A DNA stretch of 64,000 nucleotides from Sisyra terminalis (taxonomy: Eukaryota; Arthropoda; Insecta; Neuroptera; Sisyridae): the NCBI GenBank assembly GCA_958496175.1, contig OY292277.1, forward strand, positions 35,041,050-35,105,049, given 5' to 3'. The position numbers and the translations under genes were made by a program. The notes under the pieces are model-generated. The model was not told the DNA's origin. It did not search any database and saw only the letters and a list, made by a program, of their open reading frames with translations. Below, piece after piece: positions 9,801-22,545 of this stretch (position 1 is the stretch's first letter; every line of letters starts with the position of its first letter).

Positions 9801-9950
9801 TAACATAGTACTCAATTGAAAATCACTAATATCCCACAGATTGTACTCAAGCTTTTTAGCTCATATGACTCCGTAACCAAAAACAGAATTCTTATATTTA
9901 TCTTTTCCTGACTTTTCATAAGTCCCAGCTATTTTACTTGACGATTATTC

Positions 9951-10078
9951 TAGTCTACTGGTGGCCGAGTGGTTAAGGTGGCCATTCCAAAATTTGTAGG
10001 TGTTGGGTTTGAATCTTGCATCGAGCAAATTTTCAATATTTCTCGATTTACGAATTTTATTAACTCTGGAGATTCTTA
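9951..10078 (+). repeat. tRNA-derived SINE copy 3, 3'-truncated
   Basis: Head CTACTGGTGGCCGAGTGGTT gives a clean box A (TGGCCGAGTGG). Box B is GGTTTGAATC, and the body has ATCGAGCAAATTTTC and ATTTCTCGATTTACG. It breaks off after TTATTAACTCTGGAGATTC, so the shared 3' tail is missing. Copies 2 and 3 are about 300 bp apart in the same orientation. Confidence 0.82.
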
Positions 10079-10400
10079 CTTTACTAAGCTGGGTTTTCCA
10101 GGGTAAGGTAAATTGAGGTTGCCTCAACACTACAGCTTCAGGGTTTATTGCATTTTATGGGTCCCTACTTCGCCTGGTTAAGACCAAGTAGCAAGGTGAC
10201 TCTCAGCAATCGAGGCACTAGGTGTATTCCGACTATTTCCGTTCCAGGGCTTGACATCCTCAATTCTTCGTGTCCTTTATCCCATTCATTCAGAGCACCG
10301 CTTTTCCACAGGACGGGAGAAGCGATTTCATCCTTCGCCTGGTAGATTCTGCATTTGGACTTGCAATCCAGGTACGAAAAATGTATTGTTGGTGAGGTGT
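10079..10400. repeat. Locally GC-rich segment of unknown origin
   Basis: This stretch is distinctly richer in G and C than the flanking intron. It contains chance open frames on both strands (for example 10148-10345 +) but no motif I recognise. It sits directly between the truncated SINE and the piggyBac-like end at 10430, which suggests it is also transposon-derived, perhaps internal sequence of the element ending at about 10595. That origin is inference. Confidence 0.35.
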
Positions 10401-10429
10401 GTATTATTAAAGTTATACAAAATGCTTCT

Positions 10430-10595
10430 CATTCCTTATGGTACCGATTTTAGTGATATTAGTTGTTAATGTTATTATATTTAAGAATACTATTTATACT
10501 ATAATTATATTTTGAATATTATTTATGTTGTTTAACTATAACTTTTAATGTTAATTGTGTCATTGGACACAACTAACCCACGAGTGTTGCAAGTG
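10430..10595 (+). mobile_element. End of a piggyBac-like element
   Basis: Homologous in inverted orientation to 31253-31410. Shared blocks are ACCGATTTTAGTGATATTAG (inner side) and, at the outer end, TTGTGTCATTGGACACAACT followed by CCCACGAGTGTT. The outer end reads CACTCGTGGG inward. In the other copy it is preceded by TTAA, the target of piggyBac elements. Here the terminal TTAA is replaced by TTGCAA. No transposase is visible. Confidence 0.5.
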
Positions 10596-10599
10596 TGTA

Positions 10600-11575
10600 A
10601 TATTGCAATTATTGTCAAGAGACAGATGGTGCAAAAACAAAATTAGTAAACAAAAAAAAAATCCTTATGGTGACTCTTCAATTATATGGTGGAAAATTAT
10701 GAAAAAAAAATAATTTTTGTTACTTCCAATGTTTGAGCTTAGCAAACGACCAATGAAAAAATATTGTTTTTTTGAAGGTCTGAGAAAAAATGAAATAAGA
10801 TTTTTTGTAACTATTTTTAATTGATGAAGGCAAAAAACCATTTGTTCGGTAACGTTGTTTCCTACTACGAATCTATCATACTATTCTTTAGTGTTCTTCA
10901 CTGTGCGTGGTCCAACAATTACTTATCGGAGCTTTTAAAAACTTGTTTAAAATTAGTTTATCTATAAGATTTAGTATCCTTCCGTTGAAAGAAAACGTTT
11001 TTGTCATGTTCGACTTTTATTTTAAAGGATACGAAACTATGTTAATCTCGGTAAGCGCAAAATATATCCTTAGATATGAACGATGTTCGTGGCTTTTCTG
11101 TTATCTTATTCATAACTTAAGAACGCTCCCATTACTATTAGTCAATTATTATTAGCACAACATATAAAGCACCAGAGATTAATTTAGTGAATACAAGACA
11201 AATGATACGACGTATAAATTTTATTAGGATTTATAAGATAAATTTGAAAAAAAATGGATAAAAATCTTCTGAATTAATATACTATAATAATTTTACTTGA
11301 CAGAAACTTTGTTAGGTGAGCGAAGCGAGCAGAAGGCGGAACCCTCAAGCATTTATTATGAAACCTGGCAGATTGAGCAGAATTAAATTATGATTTTGAC
11401 GAGATATGAAAATAAAACAACAAAAACATCATTTTCCAGGTCTTGAATTTAAATTGAAGATGCAAATCCAAAGCAAATGAAAGAAAATGCAATATTCTGC
11501 AAAATTCGAACTTTGAACAAAAACACCTTCTGTGAGAAAATTTTGGATCTACTAGTTAATATATTTAACAACTAT
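10600..11575. other. Intron stretch, nothing recognised
   Basis: AT-rich intron with chance open frames, for example 10907-11155 (+), none with recognisable motifs. A short GC-richer patch at about 11315-11345 (GAGCGAAGCGAGCAGAAGG) is out of keeping with the surroundings, but I cannot assign it. Confidence 0.4.
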
Positions 11576-11579
11576 CATG

Positions 11580-11845
11580 TAATGGATAATATATATATAT
11601 ATATATATGTCTTTGAGATTCAATTAAAAAATTATTTTATTACAACGCGTTTCGACAGTTTTTGACTGTCATCATCAAATTATATAAAACAAACAACCAA
11701 TATGAAATTTGTTTAAAATTGACAAAATAATAATAATTATTATTATTATTACCTGATGATGACAGTCAAAAACTGTCGAAACACGTTGTAATAAAATAAT
11801 TTTTTAATTGAATCTCAAAGACATATATATATTATTATCCATTAA
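11580..11845. repeat. Foldback (palindromic) element with hammerhead-like core
   Basis: Two arms of about 80-90 bp are near-perfect inverted copies: TAATGGATAATATATAT, TGTCTTTGAGATTCAATTAA, TTATTTTATTACAACGCG, TTTCGACAGTTTTTGACTGT on the left, and the mirror from 11754 to 11845. Each arm carries, in one orientation, CTGATGA or GATGATGA, then GACAG, a TCAAAAA loop, CTGTC and GAAAC. A TA microsatellite is part of both outer arms. No coding sequence is present. The element belongs to a loose class sharing the same core with those at 5100, 6955, 22370, 36040 and 40345. Confidence 0.75.
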
Positions 11846-13550
11846 TTTATTGTGATTCGGAAGTAATTAAAATACTTATCAATGTTAAACTATCATGTAA
11901 TCAGTATATTCTGAACATATTGGAATTGGTTCCGATACAGAAAAGCTTGTAGATAAAATATTTTAGAATAACTGATTTGCAAAACAAATCGTTATTTACA
12001 TAACAAAAAAAAGAAGGTAAATAGCTTTCTACAGTAATTGTTAGGTGGCGCTTCTAACAAACTTCCCAAACAAAACTATAAAATTTGATATTTACTGATT
12101 ATATTTATTTGTTACTGTCTAGAATTCTAGAACAATTTGAATAATAAAAGCTTTAAAAAAGCTTAAATAGACTTTTTTTATGAAGTTTATAAAAAAACAC
12201 AATTCTCTAACAATGGAAATAAAGCTGAATAAAAAAAACTACATTTGTCGTTGTTATACAATTTTAATGTGTAGAAAAATCCTACAATAATATCGAGATT
12301 TCAATGATAAACAAAATAATTTTCTTGATCTTCAAAATGCTTTGTCTTTAGATGAATTTGAATGGAAAACGAGTTAAAAATGACGCAGTTACTATCAATT
12401 TAATGAGTTTCATCAATAAAATTTTTGTCAGGTAAATGCCATTAAATAACATCGATTAAATGAACTAAATGGCAATTTATTGATGCTTTTAGAGGTATAA
12501 ATCATTCATTATTTTATTAAGGCTTTATTTTCTTCTCATGTGCTATTTTTCTTTATTTCCTCCCACATAAATATTTGCTATAAACGTAATAAAAGTAACG
12601 CGGAGTAAATATTTATTGATCGAGAAAAGAAGAAAAAAGTGTTTAATGATCTCATCTCAAGTTTCAAATCTTCATATTATTTTATAAAAATAATTTTATA
12701 AAAAAAAAAAATAATTGCTCTCTGAAATTTTACGTTTCGAAAAATATCAGATAAAATACAATTTTATTTTTCAAGTATAATGATTGAAAAATGTAGTAAA
12801 GTGGGTAATAATAAATTTTCCGAGTTACAGAAAGCTGTATTTTATCTTTTACTAACCGCCACCCACCCGTTCGCTGGACAAATTATAAAATCTATGCTTA
12901 AAATATAATTGGAACGTATTTCTTTTAGTATATAGGATATATGCTCAAGGGGTTAAATCGCATTTTTAAATGATTTTTTCATTAATTAAATTCTCTTAAG
13001 TAAAAATTCAATAACATCGTTGCGTTTTTAAATTTGACGGATTTGATTGGATTTGTATTTCAGGACATACAACAAAAAAAATTATTTTATTTCACTAACG
13101 TTTTTTTATTTCATACTTATTTTTTTACAGCAATCATTTATTTATTTATTTAACACTATTACTGATTCATAACAAATTTATAACTAATTCACTAGGTGTT
13201 TAAAGCTAATTGATTCACTATTACTAATTGTTAACTGATTTATCCACCTGCGGTCAACTTCTTTTCTAGTGACTTAGACATGCTTCTCGATTATTAGAAC
13301 TTACAAATTCCTCCATCTCTGGCACTTTTGAACCTATTTTTTACTGTCTATCCATTATTCACTTAAATCAAAAATCTCCAAAGAAACATCTAGATCATAT
13401 TTCTTCTCTAATTCTTATACTTGTAACGCATAATTTACGTAATTTCATAATTGGTTTTCATGCAATATAAATAGAAATACTTTGTTAAAGTATCTTAATA
13501 TAAAGAAGTATTCTTTTAGCGTACTCCTTTAAAGAAGTACCTCCTTGTAT
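11846..13550. other. Intron stretch, nothing recognised
   Basis: AT-rich sequence with long A and T runs. I found no protein motif, no clear repeat partner elsewhere in the window and no terminal repeats. The stretch just left of the Helitron relic (about 12850-13550) could be part of that element, but shows no hairpin plus CTRR end that I could identify. Confidence 0.4.
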
Positions 13551-13566
13551 AAGAAATTCCAGGTTT

Positions 13567-13860
13567 TCACTTCAGGTGGTAATTAAAACTCACTCTTGAG
13601 CGGGACACATAAAACTGTCCATATGGGAAGCAGTCCCCCCTCAAATCGATTCCTGCTGCTTTTTCAAATGATTGACTCTGGGCTTTATTTATTCTAATGA
13701 AAAAACAAAGCTTAAAAAGGAACTGCAGTCTCTTAAACCCGAGTAGATAGTCTGACGGTATAAGTGGTATTCGAAGTATAAACATTGATTTACCTCGAAC
13801 GCAACCACCAAATATAGTAGCTTCTACCAAATTTTGATGCAAGGCTTTCAAGTAGCCTGA
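13567..13860 (-). pseudogene. Helitron helicase (PIF1-type) C-terminal fragment
   Basis: The open frame 13851-13567 reads QNLVEATIFGGCVRGKSM, FILRIPLIPSDYL, FKRLQFLFKLCFFIRINKAQ and GQFYVSRSRVS. These match the C-terminal end of the Helitron Rep-helicase: the RIPLIPSD..FEFKRLQFPV..CFA.TINKAQGQS block (helicase motif V area) and the motif VI block HGQ.YVA.SRV. It is broken: QSQSFEK departs from the family's QGQSL, and the frame ends shortly after RVS without the usual extension. There is no Rep domain nearby. This is a dead Helitron fragment lying in the same orientation as the receptor. Confidence 0.85.
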
Positions 13861-15125
13861 TTACATTGCATAACTTCGGTGGATTAAGATTTCGTAGTAG
13901 GATTACTGGGGTACTTCATTACTGGGGTACCTACTTTCAGGATAAGGAATGAGACGGAAGACCAGGTGGATTAAGTGTATTAATTTGTATTTTTGTACAG
14001 GATTTGTACAGGTATTCGATTCTCCGAACGATTTCAAGAAAGTATCATTAGTATTTTGTTTTTCATTTATAGCGATAGTATTTTCGTTTCGGTTTCAAGT
14101 TCAAAAAAACAAATTTAAATTAAAAAAGTTATTCAATTTTTAAAATCGTTTAATGTTTCGTGTTTAATGATACGATTGATTATTAAATTTGATATTTCAA
14201 TTGTTGATCAGGTTCCACGTTTCGCCTTATAAACGTTGTAACCCTTTTTCATCCTTTTTCGGAAGGAATTTTCAAAAAATCATTTTTATCGGATGACAGC
14301 ATCATATAAGGAATACACCCTCCAAATGTTACACCTCTAGGACCAGGGTTTTAGGCTGTGCGTTGATCCATCAGTCAGGACGAATGATTTTATGTATGTA
14401 TATTGATTATAAAATTGATGAAAGAAAGTTTGTAAGTGAAATAGAAAAATAAATGTAATAACTCTTTTTAAGAACTAAGAAAAAAATAAATTACTCGCAA
14501 AAAGTTTTAAATTTTTCTTGGATTGTAACGCCTTTTTAGGTATCCATATTAAAATCAAATATTTATAATTCTGTTCATATGTAACGGTTGGTAAGTTAAC
14601 TATAAAGTAAAATATTTAAAAAAAAAGTTGAATTCTATGAATACTACTGTATTATAGTAGAAAAAATATTACAAGTAGCAAAAAAATTATTACTGAGATC
14701 ATAGCAAAACTAAAAAAATATATATTTCATTTAAACTAAAAGTTCATGAGATATTTATTTCTAAAATTGTAAAGGTAGTTTTCCTTAATGGTAGTCCTCC
14801 GTAAAGGTATAACTGTTATTCATACAGAAAAAAAAATGAACAAAATAGACTGATAAAGTTTAGAAAATACTTACAACGATACTAGGATTAAAAGTGGTAT
14901 AAATATATTTCGTAAAATTTTTAAGGGACGTAATATTTTCTGATATATACAAATTTTACTTTTTTGTTAAACTTTCATAAGAATTTTGAATTTTTAAACT
15001 GGTAAAGAAACCTTATCAGTTATTACTCATATATAAACTATCGGTTTTATGATATGAAAATGACAGTTTATTAATGTAATATGTACGATAGCTTTTAAGG
15101 AAAATACATAGGTAGATAGATACAT
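13861..15125. other. Intron stretch with a likely transposon remnant at 14210-14400
   Basis: Most of this is featureless AT-rich sequence. The part from about 14210 to 14400 (CACGTTTCGCCTTATAA ... TTTTAGGCTGTGCGTTGATC) has the look of a common insect repeat, often found with Helitron-type elements, but I see no second copy in this window to define its limits. It is placed right after the helicase fragment, so it may belong to the same insertion. Confidence 0.35.
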
Positions 15126-15410
15126 TGTGATTGGAGTTAAGGAGTTTAGATTCCAATGCATGCTAGCCTAGGGGCTTATTGTGTTTTCTACTGACCAGTT
15201 AGAGAATATATGTGTTCTTAACTAGTTCCAGAATTTGTTTCCTAATGCAATTGTCTGTACTTCCTCTCAATTCCGTTCCCTACAAAATCTTTCTTCTCCA
15301 AGAGCCAATGAGTTCGTTGCGAAGGGTTGAAATGTTTGGTAGTCTCTTGAGACTATTCCTATATTCTGCAGCTGGTATCACCATAAGTCTTCAAGAACTT
15401 TAAGTTAACA
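15126..15410. other. Stretch of higher complexity, unidentified
   Basis: The base composition is more even here than in the flanks. Both strands show short open frames (15212-15403 + is the longest), but reading all frames gave no motif I recognise. It may be an eroded transposon coding segment. Confidence 0.3.
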
Positions 15411-15554
15411 ATCCATATATTTACTAGCAGAATGAAAAATCGAAATTGATTGTAGATTTTAATGAAAAAATCTGGAGAATAGAGGATCTTTTTTATAAAA
15501 TTTCCCAGCTGATACTTAATTATTTTGCGGGGCCGGAAACAAATTTGAAGTTCG

Positions 15555-16540
15555 TGTTCCAATAGTAGCTCTATTTTTTGAGAAATTGATGGTAAGAGAT
15601 TTTAACAAAAGTAGATGAACTTTGAAACTAATATCTTTTATTAAACAAAACTACCATGATTTTGCTTTTCTTTTGAAAAATTTCCTTAAATGGACTGAGT
15701 ATAAAATACTACTATGAATGCTTCAGCAGTATTCAGTTATCATATAAATCAGTATCAGTAATCAGCTACCAAAGAGCATTCCAATGCTTTTTAATGAGCG
15801 AAGAGCTTATATAATGCCTTATGGCAGAAGTCTTCAACTATTTTGAGCCTAAGAACACAAGCGGGCACATATAAAATAGTCGGCAGGTACTATGGTACCT
15901 ACGGGCATACAGTTAGGGACCACTGCCTTATGGTCTTAAACACTTACGTGGTAAACATCTCCACGTGGTTTAGAGTGAGCAATTGAATATTGGTTAAGTA
16001 TAAATTAAGTAAATTAAGGAAATGTTATCTCTAGTTCTAAGGGTGAGAAATCGTCTTAATCGTCTAAATCATCCTTAAAGGTGGATGAGCTACTTTTATG
16101 AGCAACGGTATGAAAATCAGAAAGGTAACGTGAAACCTCCTGATAACTTATCCCTAGGATATTATATCCTTAGAATATTATAGCCTCGAATATGGGCGTC
16201 ACTTAAAAGGGACAGGAATGCAAATCTTCCGACCAACTAAATTTAAATTAATAATTAATCTAATAGCCAATAAAAATATTATAATCAAGAAACATATCCA
16301 TGATACCTAAAAAAGAATAAGAAGATTACAAATCTTAAGTCCGTTTTTCAATAGCTGCTTTTCTTTCAGAGGTATTGATGGTAGTAGATTTTAACAAATA
16401 CACCTACATGAATTTCAATTATAAAGTTTTTGACTAAATAAAACTAATTTTATTTCGTTTTCCTTTGTAAAAATTTCATGAATGGACTGAGTCTAAGTTA
16501 CTACTATGAATGCTCTCGCAGAAATCAACTATCATATTAG
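15555..16540 (+). repeat. Pair of ~180-bp direct repeats
   Basis: About 15555-15735 and 16345-16535 are diverged copies in the same orientation. Shared blocks are ATTGATGGTA, AGATTTTAACAAA, AAATGGACTGAGT or GAATGGACTGAGTCTAA, ACTACTATGAATGCT and CAGT/AACTATCATAT. Spacing is about 800 bp. No coding potential is seen. The small hAT element at 15825 lies between them. Confidence 0.6.
15825..15925. mobile_element. Small hAT-type element (101 bp)
   Basis: The ends CAGAAGTCTTCAAC and (inverted) CAGTGGTCCCTAAC are degenerate inverted repeats beginning CAG. The element is flanked by a perfect 8-bp direct repeat CCTTATGG (15817-15824 and 15926-15933). Inside there is a second inverted pair around GGTACTATGGTACC. 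It carries no gene and is a MITE-sized derivative. Confidence 0.72.
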
Positions 16541-19500
16541 TATTCAAACGATCTTGATATCGCCCTTCCATTATTTCATCGTATTGATGGAAGTGTGCTA
16601 TCTATAAGTCACCTAAATTTTCTAGAAAATTATTTAAATGACTAAAAAGAAAATGTAATTTAATACTTATGTCGCATTTCAGTTGCTAAAAGTGCAGGAT
16701 CAGTTGTCATCAGTCCGATAACTTTTTATTTCCTAAAAAAATTTAATCATTCAAATTTATCAATTTTCTGATATGAAAGTTATCAAACATGCCTGTCTAA
16801 GTTTTTTCAGAACTCAATTTCGGAAAAGTTTAAAAAATACACTTAAAAAATCCACCATTTTTGCCAAGAACTTTTAAAAACTATTCGTTCGTTTTTAAAA
16901 ACGGTCGTTTATACAATATTTAAAATATATTGTGTCAAAAGATAACTATAAACATAAAGTTGAATTAAAGTCCAAACAAATGTATTTTTGACATATTACC
17001 CAACTACGTATTTCGATTACCAAGCAACTTCCTAAGTGGTCATCAAGTAGTATTGAACCACTCCGGAACCGCTATATGATGAGTCATGTGGGGGCGTTTT
17101 CATATGTTCTTTTCATTGTTGACATCTCGATAAATTTTGGAAATTTGTTTAATTTCTTGTATGATTGGAACAAGTATGAACTTAGTAGTATGATTCGGGA
17201 GGGGGGAAGTAAGGAAATATGAATCTCAAATACTAAATATGCTGTTTTTTGAATTTGGTATATATGACACCTAAAATATGTTCATAATTGAAACAATTTT
17301 TTCCAAGTGTTCGGCTTTTCCAATATCTATATTTAACAGGTGTCATAGATTGTTTGAAAATTAATTTGTAAATAGCATGGATTTTTGTAAATAGGTCAAA
17401 ATATTATATAATGAAATACTTTCTACAAAGAGAACGTATTAAACGTATATGTAATTTATTTTCAAAGAAGAATATTTTTTTTAATTATACATACAAATAA
17501 GAATACTAATGCATTTGATATGCCCTATATAATCCATAAGTCTACATTGTAAATCAAAAATTAAATGTTTATATTCTCTTGAATTTCCATAATATTTTCT
17601 TCGTGGTATTTACTTTTCATCATCAGAAACTGAAATCTATCTTCGTAGTACTTATATCGAGTAGGAAAATATAACTTGGTAAAAGTACACAATTTATATT
17701 GCTTCGAAGAAACTTATATAGTGCGTTATTTTAGTCAAAGCTCGCATAAATGTTTGGTTTATCGAATCATTCTGTATGTGTACAATAATTGTTTGAGTAG
17801 TTGATCATGTTGGAACTATAATATTCAGTTTCATCAAATATAAATTAAAATAGAAACTTTCTGTTCAAGGCGGTAATAAGAACCTTGCCAATGTTTTCCT
17901 TAACATTATCATAACGAAAACGAATGTTTTCTATTCGAACACACATTTGTACTCATAGAAGAGACGTAGTGCATAAAAATTTCCATTAAGTTTACACCGA
18001 CAAGCCACCCCTTAGCTATGTAGATCAAGACAAAAGGTGCTAGTTTGTAAATGTTTATAGCAGCAACAGCAGCTGCTGGGGAGATTTTATAAAAAAAAAG
18101 AACAAACAAACATGACAAAGACTAGCGAGACATAGAATACAAGTTTTCTCGTTCAATAATAAAGTCAAGAAGCAGAATTTTGTGCAAACCTTTCTTTATA
18201 GATTTTTTTATAAATTGATAGCTGATATTCATAACATTGTTTGCAGGAACACTGTATTATGACAACAATATATAAAAACAATGTTGGAAAAAAAGACTTA
18301 AAAAGTTCATATATTGAAAAAACTATGCAGGAAATTTCTTTGCAAACAATGTTTGCTTTTTTATGATTAAGTATAAAGATGTTATGGAGATACAATCGAA
18401 GACAAAAGTACATAAAAATAGAAATTCGTGAATAATTACGTCGTATAGTATACCATGAGGTGAATAAATAAGTCAATACTTAAAAAAATTGTAGGTATAT
18501 AGTTTAAGGAAAATCGGAAATTCATCCAAAAATTTTAAACAAAATAAGAAAAAGAAGAAAAATATAGACAATTTTTAACTAAATTTTGGGACTGAATATG
18601 CCTTGACTTCAATTTTACAAATCAAAATATTATTGATTTGATACCCATAAGTTATGAATTAAGAGTGTTTTAATATAATTAAATCATAATAAAAATATTC
18701 AATTATCACGTTTTCAAGAAAATTATAACTAAAAAAATACAGTGCATATACTTATGTACGCGCGTGACAAGTTATACTTCTTTGGTATAGTTAAAAAGAT
18801 GTTTTTAACCCACTGTCGTAGCCTCTTCCAGTAGAATCTGAACTTGCACACCAGTTATAAGGTTGTGATTACTTAAATATGATACAATTTTAAACACAAA
18901 TTATCTTTAATATCAAAATACATAATAACCAAACGTATATGTAGCGGCAACGACAAGGACAAAGAATATAAAGTTTTAATACATCCATGTTTGTGGAATA
19001 AAAATATAATAATTACTGGCTAAAATTTGATCTATCATGTCATTACTTTCAACTGTCATTTCGATTATATTCAATTGCTAATTTTAGCCATTAGTAAATT
19101 GTGTCAGAGTTGGGCTGTGAATATTTCACAGAAAATTACTGGTTTTCAAATAAAAAATTAAATTGACTATTTACACATCGATACCATATGTTTACACATT
19201 TGGTTTCTTATGAAAAATGTATATTACATATTATATGAATTAACCGTTTAACCAAATTAGCAGCATGGTTCACATGTACCGAAAATACTTATCGAAAACA
19301 TTAACCATATAGAAATAGATTGTCGCCATTAAATATCATATATAGGTATGTAAAAACAATCCTAAATAGCGACATCCTTAAAATTATATTAATACAATAG
19401 TAATTGAATATTTTATTTACCTATTTACAGCTATGCATTGAAAACGACTTTAATTCAAATAAAGAAAAATATAATGTAGTCATTCGACTTTTCATACGTT

Positions 19501-19630
19501 ATTTTAAATATAGCATTTAATAATTTAAAATATTTTTTTTTTAATGAATTTAATTTTCATAATAATAGTATGCAAACAAATGTAATTTGTATACATATAT
19601 GTCGATTAAGACAAAGAACAAGTATTGTAA
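16541..19630. other. Intron stretch, one old repeat partner, otherwise empty
   Basis: About 16965-17100 is the partner of the diverged repeat at about 4495-4625. Beyond this I see only AT-rich sequence. Open frames at 17909-18118 (-) and 18165-18476 (-, 103 codons) lack any recognisable motif and are rich in AT-driven residues (Ile, Tyr, Phe, Lys, Asn), so I treat them as chance. Confidence 0.45.
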
Positions 19631-19635
19631 ACACA

Positions 19636-19950
19636 GTATTTGTTATGAAAAATTTGTTTTTATCGGAAAAAAAGTTATAATTTTAAAGAGCAAATTAGAG
19701 TTTGAAAACAAGGGGTGCACCTTGGATCTTCTGTGATGCATAGTACACATCAGTACGCGTTTTGGAACCGATATATAAACAAATCATTTAGCGGTTACCA
19801 GGAAAACAGTAATAATTTACACATCATTTTACATTTTTTGCAATTTTTCGCCATGGAAAATATTTGTATTCCCTAAAAATTACTATCAATTTTTTTCTTT
19901 AAGAATAGAGGTAGTGCAAATTGTAAATTGTTTAAATCATTAACATAATA
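19636..19950 (+). repeat. Dispersed repeat A, copy 1
   Basis: Shares with 36603-36943 and 37225-37500 (same strand) and with 21600-21925 (opposite strand) an ordered series of blocks: TATGAAAAA.TTG, GAGCAAAT.A.AGTTTGAAAA, TCTTCTGTGA, a middle block with ACC..TATATAA, GGTTACCA..AAACAGTAAT, TTTACACA, TTTTTCGCCA and ACTATCAATTTTTT followed by AGAGGT. Copies are diverged. No terminal repeats can be fixed in this copy. Confidence 0.7.
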
Positions 19951-21599
19951 TTTAATCAACTTTCGACATTTTCTTTGGTCCGCTGCAGATATAAAAATCT
20001 TAAATTTAATCCTCTACAAAATCATGTTGCGCACCTCTGTCCTAGTTACTTTTAAACAGATAATTGGAACTTTGACAAAAAAATTAAACCCCCAAAATTT
20101 CAAAATTTTAACGTAATAAGCACTTAAATATGGTGAAGATTATTATTACTTTTTATTAATAAACGAAAATTCTTTGAATATTAATATTATCTTTTTAATT
20201 TGGAGTAGAAACTCTTTATATTAAAATCTGCGTTAAAAGAATAAAGACTAAATTTCAATTTTAAAATTTACATAAAGCGTAGGTTGTAACAAAAGTAATA
20301 TCAACACGCAATATTAAGATAAACTTTAAGTTTAAATACAAAAAGAATATAGAGCATTAACGTCGAATTAAGGGTAAATTGTTTTAAATTTTAAATTTTC
20401 AAACAACATCAAAAGAGATGAGTCTTCATTAATTTTATATTTATCTCATTAAAAGTTCACATTGATCAAAGAACGCAAAAGTCTACTTATTACATAAAAC
20501 TCAGCTTTTCCTCAAATTTTACGCTTCCAATATTCAATTTATATTCATTGAGTTTTATAATTTGGTCGCAATAGTTTTCACGAGTTGAAAGAGAGCGCAT
20601 TTCTTTCTTGAATTAAATATGAAAAAAAAGGAACATTTTGCCCTTATTTCGCAAGAAATGATATTTTTACGTTTCATATTTGATTCAAAATGGGAAACTT
20701 ATGTACGATGGAAGCGAACTTTTCATAATTTAAATGTATAGTAAGAAGGTAGAAATATATGCTTGAGTATGAAGAATAACTCGTTTGAGTACGACGACGG
20801 ACATTTTAATTAAAATTCCCGTTTTCTTTGCTAAAGGATTTTCTACAAGTTTTGAGCATTGAACGTAAATACGATATCATATTTTCAAGAAGGATTAATA
20901 ACGAGTTTTTCTTTGTAAATTTTGAATTTTAAAGTTACAGCTCTTGAATAATATGTGTGGGTGGTTCATTGGCGGGACGTGAAATTTTCAAATGGGGGTG
21001 CTGCCTTAAAGTATTAAGTAAAATACGACTATACTGTTAGGTATATTTACCTACATATATTAGATTTATTGTATATATATTTGATAAAGGTTTTCTATGC
21101 CATCTTTCAAAGGTTTTTTATAATGTAAAGTTCTACAAAAATAATGTGGCTTTAAAATTTGCTTATAAGGTTCTTCTTTAATTTTATTCATAGCATTAGA
21201 TAAAAATCAAGAAAAACAAGCATAATTGCATAAAAACAATTGTAAGATTTGTACAACATATAGGCAGGGCCGAATCTTGGATATGAAGCCCCCTGGACAA
21301 AACAAATTTTGGCATCCTTTTATATAAAAATATACGTGTATCCCGTATCTCAAACTGATTTATGATTAAAAATTCTATGTCTAAGAAAGTATATTCGATC
21401 CTGTAATTAATTTGATAGCTACTTAATATAGTACTTCAATATTTCAAACGAAAAATTACCTAAAATCTAGTAACTTTAGGAATTTTTCCAGGTAGGAAAA
21501 TAAAGCTTACAGATAAACAAATTATATGCATCCTGCTTTATTTAATGTGCCAACAGTTTTCAAAAATATCAACAATTATGTACCATGTTTTTGAAAATG
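19951..21599. other. Intron stretch with traces of hAT-like ends
   Basis: Mostly plain AT-rich DNA. Two GC-richer patches resemble single ends of hAT-type elements: CATTGGCGGGACGTG near 20968 and CAGGGCCGAATCTTGG near 21265 followed by GAAGCCCCCTGGAC. I could not find matching opposite ends or target duplications, so they are at best truncated remnants. Confidence 0.35.
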
Positions 21600-21925
21600 T
21601 AAATTGTAGATTGAGAAAATTAGATATAGAATCAACACAACCTCTATTCCTAAGAAAAAAAATGGATAGTAATTTTTGGGGTATATTTTTCACGGTGAAA
21701 AATTGTAAAAAATGTAAAATGATGTGAAAATTATTACTGTTTCTCGGTTTCAATATATGTACTGATGTGTACAGTGACGTCACAGAAGATCTATAAGCAT
21801 ACTTATCGTTGTCGGATTCTCATTTGCTCATTAAAATCAAAACTTTTTTTTCTGCCAAAATACAAGTTTTTCATAACTAAAAGTTATTTTTTTCACATGT
21901 CAATTAATAATGTCCTTTATTGATT
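21600..21925 (-). repeat. Dispersed repeat A, copy 2 (inverted)
   Basis: Reverse-complement relative of copy 1 at 19636: read on the minus strand it has AGTTATGAAAAACTTG, ATTTTAATGAGCAAATGAGA, TCTTCTGTGACGTCA, CATATATTGAAACCGAG, ACAGTAATAATTTTCACATC and ACTATCCATTTTTTTTC. Two overlapping open frames here (one per strand) are by-products of this repeat. Confidence 0.7.
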
Positions 21926-22149
21926 GAAAGAAATGTGCATATAATCTATTGGATTTAGGGTCAGTGATGGAGCACAATAGTTTTTCACTACAGAAGAGTC
22001 TGTAGAAAGGTCTCCAGACAATGGTATGTGTAAAGTGAATTGCGCATTTCGAAGTAAACAAGTATAAACCAGTATAGTTTAGTAAATTAAGTCAGTATTA
22101 TAAACTTTATGCGGTCTTCGGAATAGTTTAGTTAGGGAAAACGCTCTTT

Positions 22150-22345
22150 AAAGAAGAAGCTTAGTTTCGGGAGTTTTCTTAATATTGAAAATTCTTTTTT
22201 TTGCACCATTAATTGGTGTTTTTACCACTCGAGAGTTCTGAAAAAAATATGGCTTGTATATTTTCCCGGAAAACTATTAAAATAGTTCTATTTAGACATT
22301 TCTCAAATATAAAAGCCTTAAAATTTATACAAAAAAGGAAAGAAT
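22150..22345 (+). repeat. Dispersed ~150-bp repeat B, single copy
   Basis: Contains the family blocks TTAATTGGTGTTTTTACCAC, TCGAGAGTTCTGAA and ATATTTTCCCGGAAAA, preceded by ATATTGAAAATTC. Several copies of the same unit are clustered head-to-head at 27965-28641, and a partial copy closes the window at about 63895-64000. Confidence 0.72.
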
Positions 22346-22369
22346 ATTAAATATTTTTATTACATTTAT

Positions 22370-22545
22370 GGTAAAATTTCAGACCCTTGGTGATAACAGA
22401 TAAATATAAATTGCCAGAGGACTATGATAAAAAAAAGCAATTAAAACTTGATTTTAACTCGCGATGTTTCGGTCTCTTTATTAAGCCTTCCTCAGGCGTT
22501 CATAAACAATCGCTTTAATTTGGCAACAATAATCCTTGTCATGGT
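22370..22545 (+). repeat. Dispersed repeat C with GAAAC core, single arm
   Basis: Same sequence as the left arm of the foldback at 40345-40745: GTAAAATTTCAGA, CCTTGGTGATAACA, AAAACTTGATTT, then TTCGGTCTCTTTATTAAGCC, TTCCTCAGGCGTTCATAAAC, AATCGCTTTAA and AATAATCCTTGTC. Only one arm is present here. On the minus strand it has CTGAGGA, an A, a GGCTT/AGACC imperfect stem and GAAAC. Confidence 0.75.

Noticed and set aside
18165..18476. 103-codon open frame on the minus strand
   Set aside because: Composition is that of random AT-rich DNA (Ile, Tyr, Phe, Lys), with no family motif and no acceptor or donor at sensible positions.
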